64,000 nucleotides of DNA from Verpa conica (lineage: Eukaryota; Ascomycota; Pezizomycetes; Pezizales; Morchellaceae): the NCBI GenBank assembly GCA_033030425.1, contig JAUFSD010000005.1, positions 1,167,001 through 1,231,000 on the forward strand. Reading direction: 5' to 3'. The notes beneath the pieces are model-generated. The model searched no databases, was not told the origin of the DNA, and saw nothing but the letters and a program-made list of their open reading frames with translations. The position numbers were made by a program, and so were the translations under genes. Position 1 is the first letter of the stretch; the number at the start of each line of letters is the position of its first letter. Shown here in pieces: positions 10,996 through 22,640 of this stretch.

Positions 10996-12137
10996 GTAGA
11001 GCAATGTTGACCGGGAAGATTTGGTGGTTGGTGGTACAGGGAATTCTCGTGGGTAGTTTCACTGGCGATCGCGATCTGCGCATGACAGTGAGGCTAGAGG
11101 CAATCTGTCGGTAGAAACATTCTCTCGCCAGCCTAAAAGTATAGTCGCTGTCACCGAGAGTTTACTTGTGGCGGCCAGTCGCTGCGTCACGTTAGGGTAA
11201 GGTTTATTCCTCGCCACATTTGACCCTACCGGCGAATCAATGTTACCGGGCTTAAGCCTTGACTACATTATACTATTTTGGAGCGCTTGTATCATCTTGT
11301 CTATATTCCATGAAATAATTCACATCCCGAATGTCGATCCCCAAACATCTGTTGACAGTGGCACTGATTGCGGTTAGGGTTTGTCACGTGATACAAAAAA
11401 ACGAATAAGTTGCCTCATTGTCCAGTGATAATCGATGGTATGTATGGCTCAGCTCCGTATAGACATTACTGCACTGTGAAACCCCCAAGTCAAGGAGAAG
11501 ATGGCTTGAATTTATTCTTTTCCTGGATAAACGGCCGTGCCGGTCGGTAAACTCTGTACCCTTGCCCGAACTCTTTACTGTGTGTTTATAACTCCGGCCA
11601 AGTAATACATGTATCCACCGGTTGGTCTGAGCCCTCGCTTATTAAGAAAATTCCGTAGTAACTTTGGATACTACAATCAGTATATGGAATTACTGCTGTC
11701 TCTATGCAGGATAGATAAATTTAGTCACGTGAGATATCCGTAGACTTAGGCATAGGGCTACTCTCGGTAGTAGTATCCCGAAAGGGGTGTAATACGGGAT
11801 CTAGCAGGACGAAGATCATATCTGTGATGAGTAGTTCAGCTTATCCGAGAACCCGTATTCCTTAATTAGTCGAGCCTGTATAGCAAAGGCTAGAACTATT
11901 TCCTCCAAACAATAAATATTTTATACTAAGTATTCTAAAAGTGCTTACCGCCACTTTTGGAAACTTACTCCGAATGTTAATGACCAATATCATCTAGATG
12001 ATCAGATCACCAGGGCTATACTGTCTCATACTCGGTGCGTTTGAATTAGAACCTACAGCCTCCTTCAACACAGAAGCTCATAGGTTAGAATCCCACACAA
12101 TAATGTCTGTTGGAAATATTACTCAGTCGACGATATG
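10996..12137. other. Intergenic
   Basis: No gene is seen between the divergent promoters of the genes at 10822 and 12293. Confidence 0.4.
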
Positions 12138-12245
12138 TATATAAGTTCTCAGGTTCGTACTCTAGCTATACCCTAAACCAAACCACAAACCGAAAACACA
12201 TCTACCCAAAGTCTTCAGCTGGGCTCAAGACACCACATTCATTTA
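12138..12245 (+). promoter_or_regulatory. TATA plus shared leader motif of gene 12293
   Basis: TATATAAG (12138-12145) is followed at 12216-12245 by CAGCTGGGCTCAAGAC then ACCACATTCATTTA. The spacing from TATA is 71 bp, so the motif should lie in the transcribed leader. Confidence 0.6.
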
Positions 12246-12292
12246 TTCCATTCTTCATATAATCCCTAAACCCACACAAACCGAACGTAACC

Positions 12293-12826
12293 ATGCTTCT
12301 TCCCCAATCCACACTACTCCTTCTCCTCAGCTCAGCTGTCTACACTATAGCAGCCCCCGTTGTAACAACCCCACCACCACTAGCAGCACCCTGTCTCGAT
12401 GCTCTCGGGTGTTGGAGCGCAAGCAACGACCTAGTTTCAAAGCTCCAACTCCCACAGTATCAGGGCACTCCACGGGGAACCCCAATAATGCCACCACGAA
12501 GAAAATGCCCCCCAAACGCTAGATGCGCCGCACCTAAGCGGCGACCAGGCTGGAAAGGACCTTCAGCCCAGCTACCGAAACCAAAGGAACAGAACTGTCC
12601 TAAAGGCGCTAAATGCGCGCCTACCTATAAACATATAGCTACGATAATCAAGCCCACCGTGCCTCAAGATGCGAATACGGTGCGGACACAAGTGTGCCCT
12701 AATGGTGGGAAGTGTGAACAGACTAATAGTCCTTATCGTAAACCTGAGGTAAAGCCTAAGCCAAATCCTAAGGGTGATGGCATCATGAGGACTCAGGTGT
12801 GCCCTCAGACTGGTCCGTGTATATAG
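12293..12826 (+). CDS. Secreted protein with repeated CPxxxxC loops
   Basis: A single exon gives 177 aa. Residues 1-21 (MLLPQSTLLLLLSSAVYTIA plus one) are a signal peptide before APVV. A first pair CLDALGC follows. Four spaced short loops come next: CPPNARC, CPKGAKC, CPNGGKC and CPQTGPC, each with the form C-P-x4-C, separated by basic, Pro-rich linkers (RRPGWKGPSAQLPKPK). The last loop ends the protein. The even number of cysteines suggests each loop closes its own small disulfide ring. Basic residues before or after the loops could allow cutting by a Kex2-like protease, though only one KR is present. Not a family I recognise. It could be a multi-loop effector or a precursor of small cyclic peptides; both are inference. 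Confidence 0.65.
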   Translation: MLLPQSTLLLLLSSAVYTIAAPVVTTPPPLAAPCLDALGCWSASNDLVSKLQLPQYQGTPRGTPIMPPRRKCPPNARCAAPKRRPGWKGPSAQLPKPKEQNCPKGAKCAPTYKHIATIIKPTVPQDANTVRTQVCPNGGKCEQTNSPYRKPEVKPKPNPKGDGIMRTQVCPQTGPCI

Positions 12827-14758
12827 CCGCGCATAGGCCTTGTAGGTGCTGGATTAGGACCAAAAATGCAATCCCCCGGTAACACTAGCTCTACTGTCAG
12901 GTGTATTACTGGGTAATCAGTTTCGTGTGGGGGTGGCGGTGGCGGTAGTGGGGGTAGAGTGACGTTGAATGGGGTAGAATTGAGTGTGGTATGGATAGAG
13001 TTCGGGATACGATATGTACGGATAGCACCAATAGCTTGATAAATGTTATGAATTTTATTCTCTATATTATGTCTACCAAAATCTTTACATTAAGTGTTAG
13101 TTACTTGTATAACTCGCTTGCCTGCAGTGCTGGGGGTCGAAGGAACTTATCGCGAGATACAACAGGTCAGGGAGGAAACCGAATTTGCAGTAAGTAACTT
13201 TTAGATAGGGTCTCGTGTCAATACTTCACCTTCTACTTTTACCATTATGTTCGTATAACTTTGTACTGTCCACCGGGGGGGTATGTGTAGTCTTAATAAG
13301 CTATTTTGTATGGACTCGCTTAAAGATATCCCTCTTCGGTTAGCTTGGCTTTTACTTATTTTTATCCATGCCCGGCAAGCAACGTATAATACAGCACATA
13401 CTCTGTGCTTGCGGACCATCCACCGCTTTCCTGTGCCACTACACAACCTCAACACCCCAACAGTTGATGAAACTCTCCGTTTCCGGTCAAACAAAGTGTA
13501 CCGTATAATCTCCTCACACCTAACTCGAGAAAATCTCTGCAGCTAGTTTCCTCAATCTAAGCTTGATTCGTACCCAAAATAGAAAATATCTCCTCTTACT
13601 GAAGATCACCGGTACGTACTACAATTAATACCGTCCCAGTAAATTAAAGTTCGGGTAGTCAAGGGATCAGAGTCCTTTGAATGAAATTTCACATCAAACA
13701 CCCAAGTGTGTCGTGTATCTATAGCATCGCTTATCTCGTGAGTGGGGGGGTACTATTCTCGCTTGATATTTGCAACTGGCAATAGTGCAGATTAAATTAA
13801 AGTTATCATTCAACTTAAGGTATGTTAGTAAGTTATTCTGTTATGATATTGTAGGGAATTGATGGTCGAAAAAATTACTCTATACGATTTGCAGGGCGAG
13901 TAGGCCCTTCTTATATATTTTACTAACTTACTCTACAGCAATTCCAGCTCATAGCTCAACTTTACTTGAATGAGGTAGTTCAAGAGATAACTAGGTATCG
14001 TCAAGTTTCCTTAGGACATGGGTGTACACCGACCTTCGCCACACCCATAATATTTATCTAGCTTCAGGTACCATATTTACCGCCATTTACCGATTTTTAA
14101 CTTCGCTTAAAGAACCTCCCCCCTTCGTATGACCTGGCATAAATATGCTATTGTATTTCAATGCAGAATGGATAGTTATTCACTACCGGATTTGCACGGT
14201 TGGTTCTCGCAAGCATTATTAGATCCTACGAGGGTAGAGAAAACCCCTAGATGTATGTAGGGTCTTGCGTAGATCGTTCTTAATATTTTAAATCATAGTA
14301 ATCACCTTATAAGTGGCTATAATATGGTCTACAAGGAGATCTAGAAGGAAATATATATGAATATACTAGAGCTTATTTCTGATCTAGGGAGATCCAAGGC
14401 CCCTTACTATCCACAGTAGCTGAAGGGAACCCCATAACCGGTTGTGCTTAGTACCGGCGACACACCAACTAGGTAGAATCCTCATACTGCAAAGATTTAT
14501 GGAGATTATTCAGTTATGAAACTTAAAACAATCTTGCCTACCGTCACAAAGTACCAAATATCCTAATGCCCAGCATCCGGTGTTGCGAATATACCCGGAA
14601 CACTCAGAATCAACACGGTCAAAAGAACAGCTTAGTTGTATTCACCGCACTTGATCAGGGCTTGCAGAGAAAACATACCACAAGGTTTCCCATGTCGTCT
14701 TTGGGTAGTGTGCCTACTCCGCCGGATGGCAATGTAACCCGGTCAACCAAGCTTCTCA
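12827..14758. other. Intergenic
   Basis: About 1.9 kb of A/T-rich sequence. A short frame at 13313-13546 begins with a hydrophobic stretch but has no promoter motif, so I do not call it. Confidence 0.4.
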
Positions 14759-14867
14759 TATAAACCACAACAATACCCAAGACCCTCATTGCAGTAAGTA
14801 CCGAAGACCAAGACACTAATTAACGGTTCCAACTTCTCAGCTGGCTGAAGACTTTCACATTCATTTA
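14759..14867 (+). promoter_or_regulatory. TATA plus shared leader motif of gene 14969
   Basis: TATAAA (14759-14764) is followed 74 bp later by CAGCTGGCTGAAGACTTTC then ACATTCATTTA (14838-14867). This is nearly the same as the leader of the gene at 12293 although the coding parts differ. Confidence 0.6.
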
Positions 14868-14968
14868 TCGTTCCTCCGTTTCTTAGAGAAGCGTTCGCCG
14901 CTCGCCTGCAAAAAAAACCCCTCGCTCCCTTCAAGTCACCTACCACACTGCGGGCCAGTCTAGTCACG

Positions 14969-15454
14969 ATGCTTCCTTTCAAGTTTATAATCTTCCTTCT
15001 GATGAGCTCGTCGGTCACTGTTTTTGCAGTGCCAGTAGCAATGCCAGCTCCAGTCCCAGCACCAGTGGCATCCCCAGAGCCGTTTTGGTTCTTGATCCCC
15101 CGGCTCATTGCGGCCGTCGCACGTCCTATTGCGAAGGCCGTTACAAGGCATGCCCCGAAAGTCGTCAAAGCTGTGGCCAATAAGGCGCCGCAGAAGGCTG
15201 TAAAGGCAGTAAACAAGGCCCAAGATATCAACCAAAAGATTCAAGACGCTAGGAACCAGAATAACCAGAATAACCAAAAGAAAGCGCCGCCGCCAAAGCC
15301 AGCACCAAAGCCAGCACCAAAACCGGCACCAAAGGCAGCACCTAAGCCAGCACCAAAGCCAGCACCTAAGCCGGCACCGAAGGCAGCGCCGAAGCCGGCA
15401 CCAAAGGCAGCGCCGAAGCGGGTAACACCGGCAAGGGGTCCTAGGATCATGTAG
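14969..15454 (+). CDS. Secreted cationic protein with PAPK repeats
   Basis: A single exon gives 161 aa. Residues 1-20 (MLPFKFIIFLLMSSSVTVFA) are a signal peptide and resemble the one of the gene at 16492 closely. After a short PAPVPAP stretch, residues 42-85 are rich in A, V, I, K and R with regular spacing (RLIAAVARPIAKAVTRHAPK and on), as in a long amphipathic cationic helix. A Gln/Asn-rich hinge (NQNNQNNQ) leads to about ten units of KPAPKPAPKAA type and a basic end. Cationic amphipathic helices are typical of membrane-active peptides, so a defence or antagonism role is possible. That is inference from composition. No known family recognised. Confidence 0.6.
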   Translation: MLPFKFIIFLLMSSSVTVFAVPVAMPAPVPAPVASPEPFWFLIPRLIAAVARPIAKAVTRHAPKVVKAVANKAPQKAVKAVNKAQDINQKIQDARNQNNQNNQKKAPPPKPAPKPAPKPAPKAAPKPAPKPAPKPAPKAAPKPAPKAAPKRVTPARGPRIM

Positions 15455-16329
15455 TGGGTGGATAGTATTGCCATGATTGGGTTCAGGGTGGTTTAAATGC
15501 AGTTTTTTATGTTTTGTTCCTGGATTTAGATTACCCCGCGGGCCCGGGGAAATGTAAGCCCTGGCTGGTTATTGGTGGAGTGGGACAAAAAGACTCGGAA
15601 CTCACCTATGTCAGGGCCGCCTCAGGAAGCTCATATAGTTCCTAGGGATTGAAACCGTGGTGATGGAGGGTTATCATAGCTTTAACTTAATAATTATACC
15701 ATTGCACACTAGCCGTAGCCGGAACATCTACAGAAATTTCACCTCTATTATATGTATAAATTGTGTATTCTCGCTTTTGGGTGAAGGTATGTCATATATG
15801 CCTAGTATGTATGTGCACTCTAAGAATCTGTACCCACATAAATTGAAGCCTAGGCTTAAAAGAAAAGTAGGATAAGGGGTAGGTACGTACTTTGACGAAG
15901 ACCCTAAATCTCCCGCAACGTAGACCGTCTATAAGATTTCCTAGTAAGTTTAATTTCCAATAGATTGTATACAAATTATATGATCAGTGTATGGTATTTG
16001 ATGTATACCTGGATATGAGCTCTGTGGTTCTAGGGAACCGCGGGTACGTGTTATTATCTCAGCCATCCAGAAACCTCCGCGTGTAGGTTGTAGATCCTTA
16101 CTAGGTACAGCTCCACGTTCGTACACTTGTCTTTGGTCTTTTGTCGATCACGATTAGTAAGTTTTCTGAGGCTGAAACGCACCAGTAAACGACCGTACTT
16201 CAGGTATGTACGTAGGCTTGACTGTCTACAGTGTGTAGATCTCCGAATACTCACTCACAGCCCCTGTTAAGAATTACTGATAAGCTGGTATTTTTAGCAC
16301 TTTCCTCCGCGGAATAAAAAAATTAAACA
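15455..16329. other. Intergenic
   Basis: No gene or repeat supported. Confidence 0.4.
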
Positions 16330-16426
16330 TATAAGTTCCCCGTATCCTTTTGGATTCCTATGCAGCCCCCACTACAAAACCATACTCAAAGACCTTAGTT
16401 GTGCCAAAACCCTACATTTATTCATT
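16330..16426 (+). promoter_or_regulatory. TATA plus diverged leader motif of gene 16492
   Basis: TATAAG (16330-16335) is followed 60 bp later by TTAGTTGTGCCAAAACCC then TACATTTATTCATT (16395-16426), a weaker match to the shared leader. Confidence 0.5.
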
Positions 16427-16491
16427 ATCGCATTCATCGGTTTGAGCACACAACAACCTGAAATAACGTACCCTCATCACCACATCCTGCG

Positions 16492-16674
16492 ATGCTACCA
16501 TTCAAGCTTATCTTTTTCGTCCTCATCGTCTTCACAGCCACTATATTCGCAGCACCGCTGCCAGATTCCAACGATAAAGGAGCTCCTCTGGATCCCCTCA
16601 GAGCCTTGCTTGAAATACTGTGCCGCAATCGCGACTGTCGGAATACCGGCCGACCTAAAATCGGGGGTAGTTAA
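16492..16674 (+). CDS. Very small secreted protein
   Basis: A single exon gives 60 aa. Residues 1-20 (MLPFKLIFFVLIVFTATIFA) are a signal peptide, closely similar to that of the gene at 14969, so the two are probably paralogues that kept the leader and signal but not the mature part. The mature peptide is about 40 aa, with two cysteines in LCRNRDCRNTG and a basic, Gly-rich end (RPKIGGS). The C-x4-C pair recalls the genes at 10822, 12293 and 17906. Function unknown. Confidence 0.55.
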   Translation: MLPFKLIFFVLIVFTATIFAAPLPDSNDKGAPLDPLRALLEILCRNRDCRNTGRPKIGGS

Positions 16675-17642
16675 ACCTGAGAAGGGCTCATTAGAGTGTC
16701 CTATGACAATGAATTTTAGATTGAGTAAAAGCAGGGATATAGGAGGGGAGACTGCGGGCTGATGGAGATGGATTGAGATAGAGATGGGGATGGGATACTG
16801 TAATGAACGTTCGGCTTTATGCGTTGATGATTCTTTGTGTGCATAGTTTGGGGACCGCTAACGAATTTCTTAAGTAAACGTACGTTTATACTGTGATTAG
16901 AGTTGTACTATTTCTTATGAATATCTCATACATAGCTTTAGTTAAAGACACTTGGCAAGATATGAACTTCCTAAGTTAACACCTGTCTCATACCGATCTA
17001 TGCACTACCGCATCAACTGGGAAGGACCATAACTGCGCTAAGTGGTTGAAATAAGAAGCAGCGAAATATCTAACCTGTAGAAGTAGTTCTCATCCTTAAC
17101 TATGCAAAGAAAAGCTCTTCTGTGATGTATCGAGTGGCAAAACAACTCTTGCTAAACTCTTTTCAGTAGGATCTCCCAGTCATACCTTTTTTGGACTCCT
17201 TAGCGTGATTACGGTTCTTCCCAGTTAATGCCTTCACCGCATCAGTATTCCTGTCTACTAATACTTCAGAACTTCCGCTTAGAGTCTCAACAGACTTGAT
17301 CCATTACTAGAACATGATATTATCTACGCTATTTCATTTCACTCTTCAAATACAGATTTACTTTATCCTAGTCACTACAAATCCACAACTCTCGTAGTCT
17401 GGTACGATAGTGCTATATCACTTAACACACTGTATTTGACAAATCAAGTTAATTTTTTATGTAAGATAAACTGCTTTTCACTCCTTCACCCCTTCTTTCC
17501 AAAATTTAGCAGAAAATCGCAAGACTAAGAAAAAACTATCCCATCCCTAGAAAACCCCACCAGAAAAAAAACTCAAACTACACCCATAATATCTTCTACC
17601 CTCCCCTTATCCGTGATTTCATCAAGGCTAAACACTTCCCCC
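16675..17642. other. Intergenic
   Basis: No gene or structured repeat seen. Confidence 0.4.
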
Positions 17643-17906
17643 TCATTGTCCACTATACTTTCTCCTTGGCCTATGCCGGCGTCTTCCAACCATTCTCTTA
17701 TCCGGCTGTTGAGGATATTCTGGCCGTTGAGCATATTTTGGCGGAGATTCTTCATATGGCGACACCAAGATTGAACGACCATCGCATCCGTCTATAGAGG
17801 AACATTCATTGAAGCCGTTATCCACATCGGGCACTGGTGATGCGAAGGCCAGGGAAGCCATTAGGGTTAGAGCGAGGAGATAGAGAGTATGCGTAGGAAG
17901 TTGCAT
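17643..17906 (-). CDS. Small secreted protein with basic tail
   Basis: A single exon gives 87 aa. Residues 1-22 (MQLPTHTLYLLALTLMASLA plus FA) form a signal peptide before SPVPD; the start MQLP matches the gene at 10822. A cysteine pair, ECSSIDGCDG, follows. The end is strongly basic: PDKRMVGRRRHRPRRKYSGQ. KR and RR sites could be cut by a Kex2-like protease. The shared leader lies at 17965-17935. Function unknown. Confidence 0.6.
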   Translation of the reverse strand: MQLPTHTLYLLALTLMASLAFASPVPDVDNGFNECSSIDGCDGRSILVSPYEESPPKYAQRPEYPQQPDKRMVGRRRHRPRRKYSGQ

Positions 17907-17934
17907 TTTGATCTTCTAACTGGCCGGCAGTGAG

Positions 17935-18034
17935 ATGAATGAATGTGGGGGTCTCTATCACTGCTATGAGACGGCTTTGGCTGTGGATATAGATTAGATT
18001 TTAGGTTTTTACGTAGCGTGTAGGGTGGGTTATA
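17935..18034 (-). promoter_or_regulatory. TATA plus shared leader motif of gene 17906
   Basis: On the minus strand TATAA (18034-18030) is followed about 65 bp later by AGCAGTGATAGAGACC then CCCACATTCATTCAT (17965-17935). The AGCAGTG variant recurs in front of the gene at 24498. Confidence 0.55.
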
Positions 18035-20861
18035 TCTACAAACCCGGCTGACCGGGGGTTGATTGCGGCTGTGCGCAAGGGGTTTTTTTTTGTCTTGCTG
18101 GTTTTGTAGCAAAAGGTAAGGGTTGTTATATGCAAGGGGGATTAAAGATAATGGAATGCCCCTAGCTCTGTCGATTCCTGAATATCAGAATTTCGTTACC
18201 CCGGATTTAGTTTCCCGTTAGCTTTTAGCGAGATAATACCTCCCTACGATAGCTGGGTCGGGTAGCTTGTGTCTGATACCGAAGGTTTTGAAGGTTTTCT
18301 ATAGTAGGGTGCAGGTCCTATGGAACACGTTGAATTAGACCCTGGGCACTACAGACAGCTAAGCCCCACGGTTCCAATCATAACTGAAAACCCCGTACAT
18401 GCATCTGAGAATATTCAGCACGGTTACATGCAACCCTTCCATACACCGGCATTGTTATTGAAACCTTTATCCCACTGCTGCCTTAATTTATAAGTAGGAT
18501 TTTTGTATTCAGGCCGATAACTTTGCCTTTGTATTATTTATACCAATACGCGGTCAGAAGCCAACCAATAACTGTCATAGCTGGGACGTTTTACCTCGTT
18601 TTATTGGCGCCTGAAATATACTACGGATAACCTTACTCAGTATTCCGGCATACCGGTTTTGCTTGGCGAGGTTACAGTGGCACTAGCCAGTGCCAAGACA
18701 TAATGACCGGTGAAGCCGCGGCTGTGGTTGACTAACCTCCAACAGCACGTTCCGGTGATAGGAGACACAGTCTGTTTGGATATGACAATTGGTTAATACG
18801 GTGGCGAACCGGAGAGATCACCATGATTGACACGCTCCGGCAGCGAATTTATGGTTATGATAAACCCTGGCTCTTCCGGTACATCCGGTCGCTAGATGGG
18901 GGACCAACTGGACAATAATCTCCCTTTTATTCTATTTTATTTTAAATCAGATGAGATCTTGTTTATAGGTAAATGATCAAGCATACCGCTATAGCGGAAC
19001 AATGATCTTACGCTGATATACTTTAAGTGGGAACTTTAAAAAAATTTGCGACCTTTTGCTTGTACCCCGCGGCTGGTGCCCAATACCAGAGCCCATCTAC
19101 AGCTAACCTTATTGCGACTACTGTATAATCAGCTTCATATATTCTGGGATAAGAGCCGAGATCTTATCAACCACACCCTCGTGGGAAGATAACACTATTA
19201 GATAATTATGGCATAGATTATCACTCGGCCCTTGCATAATCTCCTGCTATATGAATGTATTATAGCGCATGGATAATCTTTTTTTGCAAGGGTAGGGAAT
19301 ATATTCTATACCTGCAATTCTAACCATAACTCGTCAGTGGAAGGTCGTCGTTGCTCCCTGTCCATTGGGCTAAGTAATTTGGGGGAATGGATTGAATAGA
19401 GATGTGTAGCTATGGAAAATATTTACGAATAGAAAGTAGTTTATAAGATATATATCGCCGGCGCAAAGGCTCACATTGACTTAGGTAGCGATAATCTCAC
19501 TAGTATTCCTACCCCTTGAGTTAATAAGCACCACATACACAGTAAACGAGACCAAAGGATAATTCTATCAGTTGATGGTAGAATCAGACCCAAAGCAGAG
19601 TAATGTTCACTGATCTCATGGGTTAGGGTCAGGAGAATTTTTTCTAATATTAATTTGATAATACAACAGAAAACAAAGAACCCCGTGTTTAGAGATAGCT
19701 ACTCTCTTATCTCGTGCCTATATTACTTAGCGCCAAGGATCGTACCTCTCGCTACACCATAAGTGCAAGAAAGTGCAACAAAGCACAACGTAACTATCAC
19801 CCAATCACAAGAAGGCTGGGCACGAGACAGACTACTCTCGTCTTTTTATTGGTTATTCTCATTTTATGATCTAGATGTTAAGGTATCTAAAAAAAAGATA
19901 CTAACTCCGGCCTAGCGTCGCCGAACCCCAGAGCCACAGGCCGCCGACTCTCCAGAACTGAAGACTCGCTTAAATACTAATAACCGCGCGTAGAATGTGC
20001 TTACCTCGAGAGAAAAGAGACTTGTATGTTTCAGCGGCCCGGGAATTCATGACCGTATTCTTATGGCGTTACCGTGCTTACTCGCCTTAGCGCCGCTTGC
20101 GGTTGTGCAACCCCTACCTATGATTCCCATGCGCCTTAAGGTTTTGGCTTGGAATTCACAAATCGCTCTTTCAATGTAGATATAGCCGTACGAGGGGGAA
20201 GTGGGGACGGTGCTGAGGGGTGTTATTTGGCACCTTATCCCCTGTGGCTGAGCGTCTTGGACGTTCAATACGCCACATACACACTTCACCTAAGCTCTTC
20301 TGAGACTACTGATACCTGAGGCTATGAAGGGTTTTAAGGTGAGTAGAGAGGGTGGAATCAGGCTTTATTGTGACCAGACTTTTGGAGCTTCATGCAAGGA
20401 CGAGTTGTAAAGTAGATCAGTTGATTCGCCGGTGGGATAGCTTGGCATGAATCAAAAACTGTTGACAGAAAGATATTGTTAGAATTTATCTGCCTTGGGC
20501 ACAGAGCTGTGTAACCCCGAAGTTATTCTACCTGCACCTCACCTTTACAGATGCCTCTAGCTCTTTGTTAAGAGTTTGTTGCTCTTCTCAAGAACTATAG
20601 GTGTTTTAGTCTCTATTTTGTTCTATCAGTGTACAAAGTAGTGGAGATAGCACGAATATTTATTATCACTATCCAGTATCCAGTATTATCTCCTAGGATT
20701 AGTTTAATACTATTGGTTAGAGCGCATTGATGCGTGTTTAACGCCTGGCCTTATGCTTATCATGAGTAGCACGAATCTGCCCCGCCTGCCGGAAGAGTAG
20801 GTTCGGGGCAACTTATTACCTCTCCGAAGTGAGGTGCTTCATGGCATAGTTTAACACAAGG
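18035..20861. other. Intergenic, 2.8 kb, almost empty
   Basis: Low coding density and many scattered TA-rich runs. Only a 38-codon frame with a signal-like start (20063-20179) stands out. Confidence 0.4.
20063..20179 (+). CDS. Possible micro-secreted peptide
   Basis: The frame gives only 38 aa. MALPCLLALAPLAVVQPLPM looks like a signal peptide start. There is no clear TATA box or shared leader upstream, so it may be a remnant of the family or chance. Confidence 0.2.
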   Translation: MALPCLLALAPLAVVQPLPMIPMRLKVLAWNSQIALSM

Positions 20862-21030
20862 TATAAATTGGACCCTATCCCGTTGTTTTTGATAGTACCT
20901 CATCATCTTAAACAAAACTCAAAAATCTTCTGGCTGTGCCAAAGATCCTACACTAATTCACTCCCCCCCTCCTCTCTTTTGTTACTATCTCCAACTATCT
21001 TACAGCTGTGCTGAAGATTCCACATTCCTT
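20862..21030 (+). promoter_or_regulatory. TATA plus two tandem leader motifs of gene 21082
   Basis: TATAAAT (20862-20868) is followed at 20932-20960 by GGCTGTGCCAAAGATCC then TACACTAATTCA. A second copy, CAGCTGTGCTGAAGATTCC then ACATTCCTT, stands at 21003-21030. The motif is thus duplicated about 71 bp apart in one leader. Confidence 0.6.
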
Positions 21031-21081
21031 TTTACAACACATACCACACACTCATTTATAAACCTATCAGAACACCCTAAA

Positions 21082-21417
21082 ATGCATTTCACAAAATTAG
21101 TATTGCCCGTACTCGTGGTCCTCTTCGGGGTTACCGAGTCAGCACCACTAATACAACTACCACGGCCGTTTCCAACCCTACCACGACCGTTTCCAACACT
21201 ACCACGACCAACACTACCACTACCACGACCACGAGTACCAGTACCACGACCACGACCACGACTACCAATAACAGTACCACGACCACGACTACCAATAACA
21301 CTACCACGACCACGATTACCACTACCGCCATTGATACCACGGCCGCAGTTAGGAAGACCCCGCACAACAGTTCAAGCGCCACGGATGATCAAGACTAGTA
21401 GAAAGTCGGGACCATAA
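21082..21417 (+). CDS. Secreted Pro/Arg-rich repeat protein
   Basis: A single exon gives 111 aa. MHFTKLVLPVLVVLFGVTES (1-20) is a signal peptide before APLIQ. The mature part is almost only P, R, L, I, T and V: LPRPFPT twice, then PRPRLPIT units, ending in a basic RKSGP. There is no cysteine. Proline/arginine-rich peptides of this type are known in animals as antibacterial agents that enter cells; similarity here is of composition only. The DNA is a short tandem array (ACCACGACC-type units), so repeat number can change quickly. Two shared leader motifs precede it. Confidence 0.6.
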   Translation: MHFTKLVLPVLVVLFGVTESAPLIQLPRPFPTLPRPFPTLPRPTLPLPRPRVPVPRPRPRLPITVPRPRLPITLPRPRLPLPPLIPRPQLGRPRTTVQAPRMIKTSRKSGP

Positions 21418-22186
21418 ACCTAGACTAGTACGTTTAACTTGGTCATTTATGGTCGGTAGAGATGGATATGGGGTTGAGTGTAGTGCCATAAGTGGCAGCG
21501 AGTAAAGGGAAGGGAGTTTGGGGTGCGATTCACGGGGTCCTAGAGTTATTTTTTTTTATGTGGGGGGGATTGCGCTGTACGAGTAGAAAATGATAAAACT
21601 CTTGTTTGTCCTCAACCATGGTTGCGAGTGGGGAATCGTGGAAGTGAGGCTTGACTGAATGAACAAAGTAATCATACGCGAAGCCCTAGGCTATGTATGA
21701 TATTCGTACTATGTAAATCAAATTTTTTAAAAAAGCAAAAGTTTCTTGGGGCGCCCATGTAAAATTTGCTCAGAAACAACTAGAGAGGTATGAATAATGT
21801 AAAACAATGTCACAAAGATAGAGATGGAGCCTCATGCTACTCATAACTACAGCTATATATTGCAATACTTATCTATAATTACCTTTGCTAGGATGTTTAA
21901 GAGACTAGAATATTAAGCAATATCATGCAGGCTTTCTCCTGATTTGTCTCTTGATATTATAAGAAGTTTGCTGACTCCTTCCCGAGGGTTTTTCATGTGG
22001 GCAAAGTTTTGGCTGAAGTTTAGAGTCACAAGGAAGTCTATGAGTAAATAAATAAATAAAATCCCAATATTCTATTTCGGAGTCTATAAGGCCTTTACCA
22101 CTGATAACTACACCCTCTCAAGTCATATCGTAGCCCTCCTCCGATGAATCTACTATAGCATCAATCTAGGCTAACCCCCAAGATGA
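21418..22186. other. Intergenic between convergent secreted-protein genes
   Basis: No gene seen. Confidence 0.4.
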
Positions 22187-22558
22187 TCAAGCCCCGCGTG
22201 TTCTGGGAGCCCTTGGTCGTGCTGTAGGAACCCTTGGTCGTGTTGTAGGACTCCTTGGCCGTCCTGTAGGAGCCTTCGGTCCGCCCTTTTGTCCGGGCCC
22301 CTGGGGGTTCCCGGTTATCGGGTGCTTTAGGAAATCCAGTAGCGACGGAATGCCTGGGGTTGATGGTCTGAATTTATTCCAGACCTCTGAGACTACTTGT
22401 GGGGCTACTTGTGGGACATTGCTATTTAGAGTTTCCCTTATCGTCGGTTGGACCTGGGTCCTAAGAGTGGTACTTAATTTTGGTGGTACGATGGGCGATG
22501 AGAGCGATGAGCCAATGAGGCAGGCGAAGAAAAGGAATGTGAGCTTGAGGAGGAGCAT
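22187..22558 (-). CDS. Secreted protein with RPRxPT repeats
   Basis: A single exon gives 123 aa. MLLLKLTFLFFACLIGSSLS (1-20) is a signal peptide before SPIVPP. Residues 22-83 are of mixed composition (TTLRTQVQPTIRETLNSNVP and on). The C-terminal third carries a basic Pro-rich array: TGRPRSPTTRPRVPTARPRA. The RPR repeats resemble those of the gene at 21082 on the facing strand, so the two may share an origin. Two leader motifs lie upstream. Function unknown. Confidence 0.6.
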   Translation of the reverse strand: MLLLKLTFLFFACLIGSSLSSPIVPPKLSTTLRTQVQPTIRETLNSNVPQVAPQVVSEVWNKFRPSTPGIPSLLDFLKHPITGNPQGPGQKGGPKAPTGRPRSPTTRPRVPTARPRAPRTRGA

Positions 22559-22640
22559 GCTGAGGCTAGTTGGGTGGTGGTCTACAATTAAGTATAGATG
22601 TGGTATAATAATAGTAGCTATCTGATACTCAGGGAAACGA

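Noticed and set aside
13283..13546. 87-aa frame with a hydrophobic stretch that might be a signal peptide.
   Set aside because: No TATA box or shared leader upstream; the rest looks random.
21131..21382. Val/Leu-rich minus-strand frame over gene 21082.
   Set aside because: Antisense reading of the Pro/Arg repeat; composition follows from the repeat alone.
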